DNA of 64,000 nt from Crambe crambe (GCA_963924555.1 OZ004583.1:6958582-7022581), one strand, 5' to 3'; shown: positions 36,001 to 46,920, counted from the stretch's first letter. Made by a program: numbers and translations. The notes: a model not told the origin generated them from the letters alone.

Positions 36001-37499
36001 AATGGCATGTTCCAATTGCTACAGCTTGTTACTCTGAAGAGCTATCAGAGGATCATGAGGATATACCTACTTGGGAGGAGATCAATCCAGTTGGGGTTGG
36101 CAATGTCAAACTGGGGGAGAAGTTAACTGACAAACAAGCAGAGCAGATACAGAAGCTGCTAGGAGAGTACTCAAGAGTATTTCAGGCTAAACCTGGATGT
36201 ACACACCTTGCAGAACATCATATCCGAACAAAAGATGCAGTTCCAATCAAACTCCCACCATATCGTCTCCCACATGCTTATCGCGAAACCGTGAAAACTG
36301 AACTAGACGAGATGTTGAAGGATGGCATCATAGAACCCTCTCGAAGTGAATGGAGTTTTCCACTTGTAATCGTGAAGAAGTCAGATGGATCATTGAGACT
36401 CTGTGTGGATTACAGACGACTTAACCAGATATCTGAATTTGATGCATATCCAATGCCCAGAGTTGAGGATATAATCGATCGAATAGGAAGATCCCAGTTT
36501 ATCTCTACCATGGACCTGACTAGAGGATATTGGCAGGTGCCTGTGGCTGTGGAGGACAAGCCGAAAACTGCTTTTGTGACTCCTTTTGGGCTCTTTCAGT
36601 ACAACGTGATGCCATTTGGATTGAAGGGAGCTCCAGCGACCTTTCAAAGGTTAATGGATCAAGTGCTACATGGACTGGAGTTTGCAGGAGTCTACATTGA
36701 CGATCTGATTATATTCAGTGAAACTTTGGAAGAACACCTCACCCATCTCAAGACCGTATTGGACAAGCTCAAAGAAGCTGGGCTCACTGCCAAAGCGACG
36801 AAGTGTACATTTGGTGCTTCACACTGTACGTATCTTGGACATATTGTTGGAAGCGGATTCGTAAAACCAATCGAATCGAAGACAGCAGCTATTGAATCTT
36901 TCAAAGTCCCTCAAACGAAGAAAGACCTCCGAACATTTCTGGGAATGGCGGGTTACTATCGGCGTTTCATTCATGACTATTCAGCGATAGCAGCACCCCT
37001 CACTGATCTGACAAAGAAATCTCAGCCAAGCAAAATTTCCTGGACTCCAGAATGCGACACAGCATTCAAAGAGCTAAAGAAGCTCCTTTCTTCATCTCCT
37101 ATCCTGAGAAGTCCAGACTTCAACACACCCTTCGTGCTACAGACAGATGCATCTGATCTTGGGATCGGGGCAGTATTGAGTCAGAAAACTGGGAATGGAG
37201 AAGAGCACCCAGTTGCCTATTGGAGCAGGAAACTTCTACCTCGGGAAAGGCGTTACTCTACCATCGAGAAAGAGTGCTTAGCAATCAAGTTAGCCGTACA
37301 AGCCTTCCAAGTGTATTTATTGGGAAAACCGTTTACCATTGAAACTGACCATCATGCATTGGTCTGGATGGACAGACTAAAGACTTCGAACAATCGTTTG
37401 GCTCGATGGAGCATTGCACTCCAACCCTTTGATTTCACAGTAGTACACAGATCTGGCAAGAAAAATGCCAATGCTGATTCGCTAACCCGTATGCAATAA
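33006..37499 (+). CDS. Retrotransposon Gag-PR-IN-RT-RNaseH polyprotein
   Basis: Single uninterrupted frame. The open frame extends back into the LTR, so the first Met after the PBS (33006; alternative 33045) is the likelier start, giving about 1,497 aa. In order: coiled-coil of REEEIREERRRR repeats; Gag core; two CCHC knuckles (starting about 33933 and 34068: CNKCKKLGHIARDC and CYNCHQKGHYSSNC); aspartic protease LLDTG (34221); integrase zinc region HSIPLSGHLG...CRSCGAC (34989 on); integrase catalytic D (35196), D (35373), E (35481), with exactly 35 residues between the last two; GPY/F module (QGPYEI); reverse transcriptase with YIDD (36693); RNase H with QTDAS (37146) and ETDHH. All catalytic residues are present, so the element may be active. 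Confidence 0.95.
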   Translation: MTTRPGRGYRPETMANEETGSMDMAQMVRVLLEDRQKRDQELAEQRRLREEENAKREEEIREERRRREEETAKREEEIREERRRRDEEAVKREEEARMQMELLRGLLEGVQRQGEAAMTRAEREKDVKLTKLTEDDDIEAYLTTFERLMRAYEVPEVRWAFKLAPQLVGKAQRAYAALAVADAGDYKRVKAAILKRYDITDDSYRRRFRAAALKPKETYKELHVRMEDLVTKWLKTYETVEKIKDQIILEQLLNTFAEDTRVFVKERKPRTSEEACKLADDFMTAREELKKERGRESDKKPQGDRQSIRCNKCKKLGHIARDCRQMPNGKPEVKKEREDAEKSLKPKRDLKDIECYNCHQKGHYSSNCPKNALFCHDPLNRRKILQTCLEKAGSVEGKQADNILLDTGCGRSMVRKDLVPEEKILEGEAVAIRCAHGDTVLYPLAQVEVTVDDQTIGIKAAVAGSLPMDVLLGTDVPELGELLGLNLQPSNVLATTTRSQAKKQMEQELDLQQKDELSGAKLTSLGAACDAEEEPFQNLDDELFGTSREKVYQTRSKKRHDRHKHWEPGQEPEAEQLEEELIPHAMDIATGEMKILQESDTSLDTVREAAKNQPCGSGVGFFERDGLLYRRWIPAGRDKECMAVDQLVVPTQCRKTILNLAHSIPLSGHLGKEKTTRRILQRFYWPTLYRDVAEYCRSCGACQKTSHRRPPKAPLVPLPIIDEPFSRIAMDIVGPLPRSRSGNKYVLVLCDYATRYPEAIPLKSIDASHVAEELVKLFARVGIPEEILTDQGTNFTSQLLTEIYHLLHIHPIRTTPYHPQTDGLVERFNQTLKGMLRKAAVKEGKDWDKLIPYLLFAYREVPQSSTGFSPFELLYGRTVRGPLDILRESWVADKKSDESVVSHVLAIREKMEKMTEIVKEKLTSSQRVQKQWYDRNSRDRTFDPGDQVLILLPTSSNKLLAQWQGPYEIIKKMGKVDYMVKLHDRRKKFKVYHVNMLRKWHVPIATACYSEELSEDHEDIPTWEEINPVGVGNVKLGEKLTDKQAEQIQKLLGEYSRVFQAKPGCTHLAEHHIRTKDAVPIKLPPYRLPHAYRETVKTELDEMLKDGIIEPSRSEWSFPLVIVKKSDGSLRLCVDYRRLNQISEFDAYPMPRVEDIIDRIGRSQFISTMDLTRGYWQVPVAVEDKPKTAFVTPFGLFQYNVMPFGLKGAPATFQRLMDQVLHGLEFAGVYIDDLIIFSETLEEHLTHLKTVLDKLKEAGLTAKATKCTFGASHCTYLGHIVGSGFVKPIESKTAAIESFKVPQTKKDLRTFLGMAGYYRRFIHDYSAIAAPLTDLTKKSQPSKISWTPECDTAFKELKKLLSSSPILRSPDFNTPFVLQTDASDLGIGAVLSQKTGNGEEHPVAYWSRKLLPRERRYSTIEKECLAIKLAVQAFQVYLLGKPFTIETDHHALVWMDRLKTSNNRLARWSIALQPFDFTVVHRSGKKNANADSLTRMQ

Positions 37500-37514
37500 A
37501 CAAGTTTATTGTCT

Positions 37515-37528
37515 AAAGGGGGGAGGAG
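37515..37528 (+). promoter_or_regulatory. Polypurine tract
   Basis: AAAGGGGGGAGGAG directly abuts the 3' LTR. It is the expected plus-strand primer site for reverse transcription. Confidence 0.85.
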
Positions 37529-37893
37529 TGTGATGGACTCATTGACAGTTTGTATGTGTGTAAGTGTGAGTTAAAATTATTATTCTGTAGTGTGGTTTAA
37601 TTAGTTGTGCATGTCTAAACCTGTTCTGTATTCTGCTGTCCTGTCATCTGTGTGGTTGTAATTTGTGTGCGAGAATTTTCCTGTTTTTCTGTATCAATGC
37701 GTGTTTTTTCATGTTAGTTGAGTTTTGTATAAAAGTAGAGTTCTAGAGTTTGTTTTTTGAGAGTTGTTTCAGAGTTTTAGTGAGAGAGTTTTTTCTAGCT
37801 AGTTGAGTTTTGTTAGCCCTTTGATTAAAATAGTTACTAATCTGATTCTGGGTCGTCTAGATCTCTAGTTGGTAGCATACTCGGTCTACTACA
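37529..37893 (+). repeat. 3' LTR (365 bp)
   Basis: Same ends as the 5' LTR. Differences seen: one base (GGGTCG versus GGGTAG) and absence of the 10-bp unit. Followed by CTGT, the target duplication. Confidence 0.95.
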
Positions 37894-38700
37894 CTGTATA
37901 CACATGCAGTTCATAATCTAACCACAGTTAGCTGTAACTGGTTACCACTACAAACTATGTACTTAAGCTGTCAGTCTTAGTACACAAGTAAGGTATAAGG
38001 GAAAGAGACTGGCAGATTTTCTCAGTATTTGAAGATAAGTTAAATACATAAATATATGGCTACATTGAGAAACCTCCAATAAAGGACACTCTGAAAGAGG
38101 ACAAACCTCTCAACAAAGAACAACCTTAAAGTACCTTTGTATAATTATACACTCTATACATTATAACCTCCAAAAGAGGCCTGAAACCTCTCTACAAAGG
38201 ACAAAAGGCTGGACCCCAAGTGTGTCTATATAGTTATAGGTTCCACTGTAAACTGATGCAATATCACAGCAGTTATGAAGATCTATTTGCTAGCTTGTTA
38301 GCCATAAATAATCAACAAATCTGTGGTTAATAATAGTGAATTATTTTGTTATGGATAAAAAGATTTCCCAGTACAGTCATGCTAGCTATCTAAATTAATA
38401 ACCATTCTATTATTTCTGCATACACAGTCGTCATTTAACCACAGCTTTATTATAGCTATCTAACTGCCACTATTCAGCTAAGAGTCAGCAGTAATTATAG
38501 CTATCAGTCTTAGCTAGTGCAGGCATGTTACTAAGCACATGCATCATGTGACTAGCTAGCTACTGTACGTCATGTACATAGCTAGTTAGCAGCAACTTAC
38601 ATTTCTATAACTTTGTACATGTTTATACATGCATGATCTTGACTTGAGAGGTAGGTAGGTAATTATGGCATACCTTTTTGGAATGAAGCATCGGCGACAT

Positions 38701-39447
38701 GTCTTCATACAGCTACAGTGCTGGAAAATAGATTATGCCAGCCGTATGCGCATCTCTGTATCCGCCCACTAAGAAAATACGGATAACACGTGGTCTAGCT
38801 GAAGCCTCATATTTTCTGTAAGGACTGATTCATAGCCTTCCAGTAAGTACCTTAGGCCAAGCAAACTTAATACTGACCTCCCTCATCCAATTTTGTCTGA
38901 ATTTTGATGAGGCATTTCAGGAGAAATTGGTAAAGGTCTCAGCATTTTGCCCTTAAAATTCAAAACTGATGTTAAATATTCACTGTAAAATGAAAGTGTA
39001 TACTGTACACTAAATTGTCCCAATACACACACCAAAAACAAAAAAAGTGTGTGTATTGGGACAAAATGGTGTGCAGTAAACACTTTCGTTTTTACAGTGT
39101 TGACCTCCCTTCCTCATGAAAATCTGAAAATCTTATGGTTAGCAAAATTTTTATTTGTGTGGCCTTATAAGGATCATCAATATTTTGTCTACTTCAGTTT
39201 CACTATGAAATAATTATAGCTAGCTACTTACTACATTACATGTACAGTACATCACTTGAAGTTGTATTGAAATACATTTCACAGGATCTCTTCTTTAGAG
39301 CCTTAAAAGTCAACGAATTCGTGGTTTGTAATGAGTTATTGTAGCTTCATAAATCTGAAATCTCTTTTGTCTTATAATGTAGAACATGATTGTACAAGCA
39401 TTGGCTAATTACATGATTCATTGGATACCTATAATAGCTATCTAGCC
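38701..39447. other. Spacer between B2 start and cadherin stop
   Basis: No exon recognised. It contains the MITE 38981-39099. It corresponds to 15416-16017 in copy 1. Confidence 0.5.
38981..39099. mobile_element. CACTG-end MITE (119 bp), sister of 21665-21784
   Basis: Starts CACTGTAAAATGAAAGTG, ends TTTTTACAGTG, with the same TGTCCCAATACACACACC core in reverse orientation. Copy 1 lacks it at the equivalent site (about 15638), so it also moved after the duplication or was lost from copy 1. Confidence 0.75.
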
Positions 39448-42400
39448 CTATCTCCATATTTTCCAAATGGACAGACCATTTGTACTGACAGGGTTTCTTG
39501 GTCTTGTTAGAGGAAAAGCAGCAATAGAGTCCTCTTCACAGTCATCTAGTCTCAGCTCATCTCCTAAGCTCTGTGATTGGTCCAATGCCTCACTAGAGAT
39601 CCTCCGTGGTGAGCCACCACTTCCACCTCTGCTGTCATTATTGTCCATGGAAATATCAGTGATTTCGGAAGTGTCTGATGGAGTCATCATGGCATTTGCT
39701 GTATCACATGATCCACTGTTAGTATTCTCTGGAGTCATGTGTCTCGCGAATACATTAGCCAAAGATGTCCTATTTCCATTTTGTGATGGTGGGCTTGCTG
39801 CTAGAGCTTGTACATTTTTCGGCAGTTTTGGATTGGTGGACTTTTTTGAATTTGTGAAGGGCACCACTTTATTCCTGGACCTGATGGAATATCAAAACAA
39901 TAATACAGCCACACTTAGTTACTCATGTATACAGTGGAACCTCCCTTCAAGGAAAGGACAACCTCCCAACAAAGGATGCTCTTTTGGGCCTTTCTAGTAC
40001 ATTTTAACCTCCAAGAAAAAAGGACAACTTCTCTGAAAAGGACAAAGTAGCTGACCCCAAAGTGTCCTTTAACTACTTGGAGGTTCAACTATAATTATTA
40101 GTATTCCCCAATATCTCATCCCAGATATATTGGTAAAGGGTCATGACTGTGTCCAATATCTATTAAGGCTCTTGAGAGCTGTTTGTTACTTTATACTCCA
40201 CCCACAAAACTAATCCAATTCTCTTGCCTAACAAAACTAGATGATGGCTGATAGAGTATACATAGCTATATAGTTGTGACAGAAATCAAACTTTATTCAC
40301 GCTTTCTACTTTTGAAAAAAAAGTTTAAATCAGCCATGACAAAAGTAAACTTAATTTGACTATAATGTTTGATTTCTACCCTCGACTGTCACAGTTGCTA
40401 ATGAATGATTTGGAGCCAATAATAAATTATTGGAGGACTTACAACTGTTTATACTTGTGAACTCTGAAGACGACCAGGAACACAATAGCCACGATGACTT
40501 CCATAGAGAGCAAGACTATGCACACAGAAGCCAAAATCATCCAGCCATTAAGATTAGTGATAGTTAGAGGAGGGGTGAGCGTGTTCCTCACCACAGCTCC
40601 TATGATTTCCTTGTCCTGTTCCACTATGCGATCGAGAGTGAGTTTGGGGACGACATAATTGGTGGCTCTGTTTGGCGATCGGCTGGCATCCTCAGGAAGC
40701 CTGACATAGAACTGGAGCTGAAGTGTTAAGGTGGTATGTTGATGTGACGTGGCATCAGATGGGTTGATTTCTGTGGTGTAGTTTGGAAGGATTGTTATGT
40801 ACGGTTGGATGAAATTGGCATAGTTGTTGGTCTCGTCAGTGCTTCGTCTTCGTCTGGTGAGTGAGGATGACACACTATGAATAGAGAATTAGAATTACCA
40901 TTTAATTATCCAACACTTGCACATGCAGCTAATTATGTGCTGTATTATTCTTACGTACCCAAAGAAATGGGCACATCCGGATATTAGTGAACAAGTGTCA
41001 GGGAAAATTGCACAGTGACTGGTCACACTTCGAGCAACAGCTTCACTGAAGTTCATTTGAGCTTTACTGCTTCCATCCCACTGAAAAATAGCAAAAAAAA
41101 GTAATAATTTGGCTATTTTGCTGAATTAAAATTACTTACTATTGATTTTGATACATCCTTCAGTTGTATCCTAACAGAGTTCTTAAGACCTTCTGCTTCC
41201 ACCAAAGACAGGTACTTGCTAGGGCTCTGATCAAAATCCCCCGGTATTTGAAGAGGAGGTGCCTGAAGATCCACAATGACCAATAGGGTGATGGAGAGGG
41301 AGGGACTTCCCGAGTCGCTCACTATAATCGGAACACGATATGACACAGCATCCTCGGGATTCAACAGGCTAGTAAGCTGCAGTTCCCCAGTGTTACTGTC
41401 CAATGAAAACAAGTTATTTAGTTCTCCCAAACTGTAGCGTAATAGTGAGTTAGAACCAATATCTCTGTCAGTACATTCAGCATTGCTGAATATGACAGCA
41501 GGAGGTCTGGTTTCTGGTGATAGGTGAATGTGGAAGACAGTTCTGTTGCAAATGGGCCAGTTATCATTGTCATCTTGAACTCTTATCACAATTTGCATGC
41601 TACTAGAACGAACTAGGGATCGGTCCACCGGGTTATCTTGAGCTGTGGCTATCAGTGTGAGGGTCTCGAGATGCTCTCTATCTAATTCTCGCGTGAGGAA
41701 GATTTCGCCGGTTATGTGATTGATGAGAGCCGTGTTGGGATCTTGTATGGTATAGACGACATCTCCATCTCTCCCTCGATCACTATCCAAGGCTTGAATG
41801 ACACCAATTCTACTTCCAAGAGAAACACTCTCAGAAACATTAAAGATGTAAGAAGTTTGTCTAAATATCGGCGAATGCTCATTGATTGGTAGTATAGACA
41901 CATGCACACTCAGATCAGCATGGACCATCTGTGGATGATTAGGATCAAAGCATCGTACATGAAGTAGATGAGAAGTCGACTGCTCATAGTCAGGAGGACG
42001 TTGTACGGTGATCTCTCCAGATAAAGCATCTACTTGGAATGCATCTGATCGTTCCATTAGCATGTAGTTTGGGTTGACAACAGACACAGTCCTTGAACTC
42101 GTACAAGACACAGTCAATACTGATGTCCCAACAGGGGAGTTTTCAGTCACGTCACCGACATACACATCTGAAGCAGGTACAAGCTCTTCCAAGTGACACT
42201 GGTTGATTGTTATTATGATTTCCACACTGGACTGCCTAGGAGGTGCACCGCCATCGCTTGCAAGTGCTTGAAATGAGTATCGAGTAGCCAAATGACACTG
42301 AAGTTGTCCCACAATGCTTATCACGCCCGACTGGGGATTAATCCAGAAAGGTACAGCTCCGGGCATATCTATGGAATATCGGATCTCACCGTGTAAGCCA

Positions 42401-45102
42401 GTGTCATCATCTGTTGCCGTTACACTCAAGATGGACGATCCAAGAGCAGAGTTTTCAGGTATCGTTGCTTCATACCTAGCTTGAGTGAATGATGGGGTGA
42501 ATTCATTCATAGGGGCAACTTGGATATGAACAGTGCTGGAAGTAGCCAGAGATGGCACACCTTGGTCACGACAGACTGTAGACACATGGTATCGTTGAAT
42601 CATTTCATAATTCAGTGGTCCATTTACTGTCAGTTCGCCACTTGTTGGATTAACAGAAAACAAAGGTGTTCTCAGGACTGACAATGACCCATCTTCGAGC
42701 TCTTGCAGGACATTCATAATCTGTAATTGAGTGTTGGAATTTGGTGAGTTCATTTGATCGGGATCAGTACACGTCAGAGTCGCTACAGATGACCCCATGG
42801 GAGCATTTTCCGGAACTGAAATGAAGATGTGGGCATCCATTCGAGGACTGTTGTCATTCACATCAAGTATTTGTATAGTAAGCATCACTTCAGTATTCAT
42901 CGCTGGAGTTCCTTGATCAGATGCTCTCACTGTCAAGACATACTGACTCACAGTCTCCCTATCAATTCCTCCAATCATGTATACCAGTCCTGATTCATGG
43001 TCTATATCAAATTCTCCACTTGGAGTTGTGATCTCAAAGTCCACGACTCCATCACTACCAGCATCTGCATCTGAAGCTTGTAATGTGCAAACAGTGCTCC
43101 CTAGTAGTGCATTTTCAAGTATGGAACAATCTGGCAACGGTGAAAAGATGGGTGCATATTCATTGAAACCAACGACAGTTAAGTAGATTGAGGTGTTGGT
43201 TGAGTATTCTCCATCAGACACTGTTACTTGAATTATGTGTAATGACTGTGTTTCGAAATCAAGCTGCTCCCTCACTGACACCTCTCCGCGCTGGTTTAAA
43301 TTGAATTTTGTGATCGTCTGATCGGTGAATGAGTAACGTAGATTTGTGGAGTCAGGATCTCTGCAAGATAGTGTTAGGAAGTTGCGTCCGACTGGTACAT
43401 TCTCAAAAATTTCAATCCTATGCACCTGTGGAGTACACACAGGCTCTGCGTCGTTGACATTGACAACTGCTATTGAGACTTCTTGCTCAGCAATGTGAAT
43501 TGGCGGTTCTGAGTCATAAACGGCTACTGTACACTCGTATATTCTACTTCCCATCTCATAGTCGAGAGCAGACATCAAATAGATCATCCCATTGCTGATG
43601 TCAATGAAGAGATTATCAGGACAAGATGGAAGATTGTTCTGATTCAGGAAATATCGTAGAGTTCCTGCTGGTCCGAAATCGCGATCTCTTCCTCTGATTT
43701 GAGTAATCACAGTTCCAGGCCGAGCATCTTCTCTCACTCTGGCTGTGTACCTGTTTCCAGGATCAGGACGATAGTCATTGTTGCTCGTAATCTGTATAAT
43801 GAAGAGGCTCTCAGCCATTGCACGAGGTGGCTGTACTTCTTGACATTGTACTCTCAATGTGAACTGTCTTGAATTATCAGGCATGTCATAACTCACTCTC
43901 TCAGCGAGTGTTACTGCACCTGTTGCAGTATCAATGGAGAATTCATTTCCATCATTTCCATCCAGAATAGAATAAGCCACTGCACTGTTGATACCGGTAT
44001 CCTGGTCACTACACAGGAGAGTGCCTACATTATGTCCCACTGGTGATGTTTCACGGACGACTGCTGAGTAGACAGCTCTTGTGAAGGTTGGAGAGTTATC
44101 ATTTGCATCCTGGATGTTGATCACTAGCACTGCTGTTCCTGACATGCGGGAGGCGTCATCCGCAGTGTTATCAGTTGCAGTAACAGTGAAACGATACATT
44201 CGTATGGACTCATAATCGAGCAGGTTAGTGAGTATCACGTTGCCTGTATCAGAGTGGACGAAAATGACGTTCGTGGTAGGTTGAACTTGGGAATACGAAA
44301 TGATACCATCACTACCACTGTCTCGATCAGTAGCTACAATTCTTCCCACTGTTGTTCCGATACCAACAGTTTCCAGAATGGGAACTTGGATTGGATCAGA
44401 GCTGAAAATGGGAGGAAATTCATTGACTGGGAGTACTCTGATAATTGCTGTGAGAGTGGTTCCACGTGGCGGCATTTCAGAGTTGGTCACATCCAGAATG
44501 AGGTTGTGGATTTCTTGACTTTCATAATCCAATTGGACAGTATTGGAGATGGAAGGAGTAGAAGTGACCTCAAAGAGTGAATTTGGATCACCACTTGATA
44601 TTGTATTCGTCAAGTCAGTGTGTGAAGCAACAGACCCATCACCATTAAAACAATTGGGTAAAGGTACATTAAGACCAAATTCTCCCTCCAATAATTCACC
44701 TCGTATAGAAACAGTAGTACAGACAAGAGAATTGCCAATAGAAGCAATCTGTATAAGACTGATGGTCACAGAAGCTCTTCCTGTGTTTGTTCCATCGTTT
44801 GCTTCGATTGAAAGAGTGTATGAAGACATTGACACATAGTCTAAAGTTCTTGTTGTTGTTATTATACCAGATGAACCATCAATAGCAAAATCGGCAGAAC
44901 CTGTTAAGGAGTAAGTTAGAGTTAGGGAATTTGGGGAGGATGCCATTAGTTGTTCTATTGTGGAGTCCACTTGAATATTGTCAGGAATCGTGAAGGTGTA
45001 GCTTTGATGAGGAAAACAAGGACATTCTGGGCAGGAGGCATCACAAGTTGCAAGGATAGACCGAACTAGTAACAGTATAATAAGAAAAGGAAAATGAGTC
45101 AT
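39448..45102 (-). CDS. Cadherin: large type I cadherin with about 12 ectodomain repeats
   Basis: Four exons: 41140-45102, 40959-41080, 40443-40874, 39448-39874, summing to 1,648 codons (1,647 aa) in frame. The start at 45102 (MTHFPFLIILLL) gives a good signal peptide; an earlier Met at 45135 does not. The first exon encodes about a dozen cadherin repeats, recognisable by calcium-site linkers such as DANDNSPTF, DVNDNSPRM, PVNEFPPIF, PINEHSPIF and DDNDNWP. A non-cadherin juxtamembrane region follows, with RRRRS (1369-1373, possible furin site), then TM 1474-1498 and a tail of about 149 residues rich in Ser/Thr/Asp with no beta-catenin-binding motif that I recognise. It would mediate calcium-dependent adhesion; partners are unknown. 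It is the intact member of the duplicated pair. Confidence 0.9.
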
Positions 45103-46321
45103 AATAGCTAGTATATTATAGCTAGCTACATACATTTAATAGTGACTGCATGGTACAGCTAAGTATGGACTGTCAATGATTATTACATTTGTCTGAGTCA
45201 TGTGCATACATAGGTGACTAATAACATTGTGAATATTATGAATTCAGTGTCAGCCATGAAGTCTCCAGCTTGGTTTTAATGATATTCATACACAGAGTGT
45301 TGATCATAACTTCATTCATAGTTAATTGCTCCAAGTGCTGGCTATAGCATAGCTAGCTAGATACGAACCAAAGTGGTTACATGCAGGCCACTGAAGGTTG
45401 TTTCAAAAGTCTTTGACATGATTCAATGGCACTTAGTACTATGTGCCTATGTTTATAGCTGGGAACTAAGAACATGAACACTTACTGTTTATAATAAAGA
45501 AGAGAGTCCATAAAATAAAACCATTCAGAGCAGTAGCCATTACTCTCTCATTCCACCATCATCTGATGAGCAAGATAATAAATGGTTTGAAGCATTAGCT
45601 TACTGCTATGTAGCTAATTTTGGTAAGTAGCTATCACCATCAAGTAATTCTTCCCTCAGACTTCTCACCCCCTCTGATTCTAGCTAACTAGCAAGACATC
45701 AAAAAGTCTACTGAGGACAGGTGAAAATAATGTATGGTAAGCTGCTAGCTAAAGCTGATGCACAAAAAAAAAACAACGAACAACTACACAGTTATACCTA
45801 CCAGGTAAGGCACAAATTCGATAACTACATGTACATATTAGTAATGTAGTAGCTAGCTACAGTAACTAAACACTAGCTATTATACTCATTGATGTTTTAT
45901 TAATGAAGTTGGCTTGTAGTTACCCGCGCGCGCATAGGGCTTAGCACCGGTAAAGGACGTTTATTCATAAATAGCACCAACGATCTTTTCCTAATCTAAG
46001 CAGCCAAATCCTTATAACAACAAACAACATAAAAATTTCTCTATACAATTAATGTTCTGAAAACATATGAGAGTTTGTCTTCTCTATAGTGATTGGTCGA
46101 GCCTCCCTAAATCAGAAGAAACAATAATAAAACTGAGATATCAGTATTATGTGGCTACAGCAGAAATTTTCAATTTTATATTCTAGCTCATTGACTTTCA
46201 CAGTTCAAAATGGGAATTAGCTAACTAACACCATACAGAACTGTGGGGTGGTTCCTCAAGGTTTGTGGGATTCATTGCATAGAAAAAAACAGGGTATCTT
46301 AATGTTTAGCTGATTCTATAC
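45103..46321. other. Spacer between cadherin start and D4 stop
   Basis: No exon recognised. From about 45930 to 46210 it resembles the 3' flanks of the other D-type loci (about 50020-50350, 51870-52130, 59920-60160). Shared landmarks are TTTTCCTAA, TTTCTC(C)ATGCAA-like words, CTAAATCAGAAGAA and CTTTCACAGTTC. It is probably old 3' UTR/flank of the D family. Confidence 0.45.
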
Positions 46322-46920
46322 CTAATTTTTGTTAATGACACTGTATTCTCCTTCACTTCCCTTCTGAGAACTGTCTTTACATCCACTTCTGTCTCCCTTC
46401 CCATGGTCCAGTGGGTGGTAGTGCTCACCATCCTCTTTATGTAATTGGGAAGGTGAAGGTTTTGCTGATTTCCTACCACTCTCCTGCATGGATGATACCG
46501 TACAACAGCATTATCATTGGTTGGGGTTTTCCTTACCTTACTGTTACCCAGAGCACTGTATTCTCCCCTACTTCCACCCAGGGTACTGGAGAGTTTGTCC
46601 TTATTTCCAGCCCCTTTACCTCCCTTCTTGTGGTCTAAATGGTGATAGCACCTGTCCTTCTCCTCATTGCGATGTACTTGGGAAGGTGAGGGTCCATCAC
46701 TTGCCTGGAGTACATAATAATTATGTAGGTCCCCCATGGTGATTTCAACATCCTGTGCATCACTTACTTTGCCACTATTGAGAGCACTGTATTCCTCTCC
46801 TCTTCTTCCACTTTCTCTTGCTGGTTTGTCCTTATATCCACATCCTCTTTTCCCATGGTCTAGGGGACGGTAATGAGAGTCCTCACCCTTACCCTTGGAG
46901 GCAGGTTCCTCTCCTTTAGA
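46322..46920 (-). other. D4 tail: three tandem YxxL/YSAL exon units
   Basis: Exons 46768-46920, 46537-46704 and 46322-46483 are related, phase 0 at each internal boundary, about 51-56 codons. Each has a first tyrosine motif (HYRPLDH, CYHHLDH, HYHPLDH) and a second (EEYSAL, GEYSAL, GEYSVI) separated by a Lys/Gly-rich spacer. YxxL/I motifs are SH2 or endocytic-adaptor contexts. The gap between the pair (about 20 residues) is too long for a standard ITAM. Confidence 0.7.

Larger units (their letters stand above)
32557..37893 (+). mobile_element. Young LTR retrotransposon, Ty3/gypsy-like with integrase before reverse transcriptase
   Basis: Structure: 4-bp target duplication CTGT (32553-32556 and 37894-37897), 5' LTR 32557-32931, PBS, one gag-pol ORF, polypurine tract, 3' LTR 37529-37893. 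The LTRs start TGTG and end TACA and differ by one substitution and one 10-bp indel, so insertion was recent. The B1 intron in the sister copy keeps the unbroken target site. The element lies antisense to B2 in its first intron. Domain order Gag, PR, IN, RT, RNase H is unusual for gypsy-type elements and matches the Gmr1-like group. Confidence 0.95.
27169..38700 (-). pseudogene. B2: Ig/FN3 single-pass receptor copy with a frameshift; intron 1 swollen to 8 kb
   Basis: Exons mirror B1: 38674-38700 (MSPMLHSKK), 30558-30612, 29434-29806 (Ig), 29001-29297 (FN3), 28801-28880 and 28275-28488 (second FN3), 27487-28017 (juxtamembrane, stalk, TM), 27169-27416 (tail). Near 29710 two bases are missing relative to B1 (the PSTTLRWF stretch), shifting the frame inside the Ig domain; the exon is 373 instead of 375 nt. 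The second FN3 has an in-frame 33-nt deletion and the juxtamembrane exon is 3 nt shorter. In the tail, NYFDL has become NHFNL, while QYINV and VEYDEI remain. Intron 1 (30613-38673) holds a fold-back insert, a TIR element and the LTR retrotransposon, all absent from B1. Either a young pseudogene or, if the 2-nt gap is a sequencing error, a working gene. Confidence 0.65.

Noticed and set aside
39467-39997. 176-codon open frame on plus opposite the cadherin tail
   Set aside because: Shadow of the cadherin tail exon; the conserved Ser/Asp-rich tail reads on minus and splices in phase with the TM exon.
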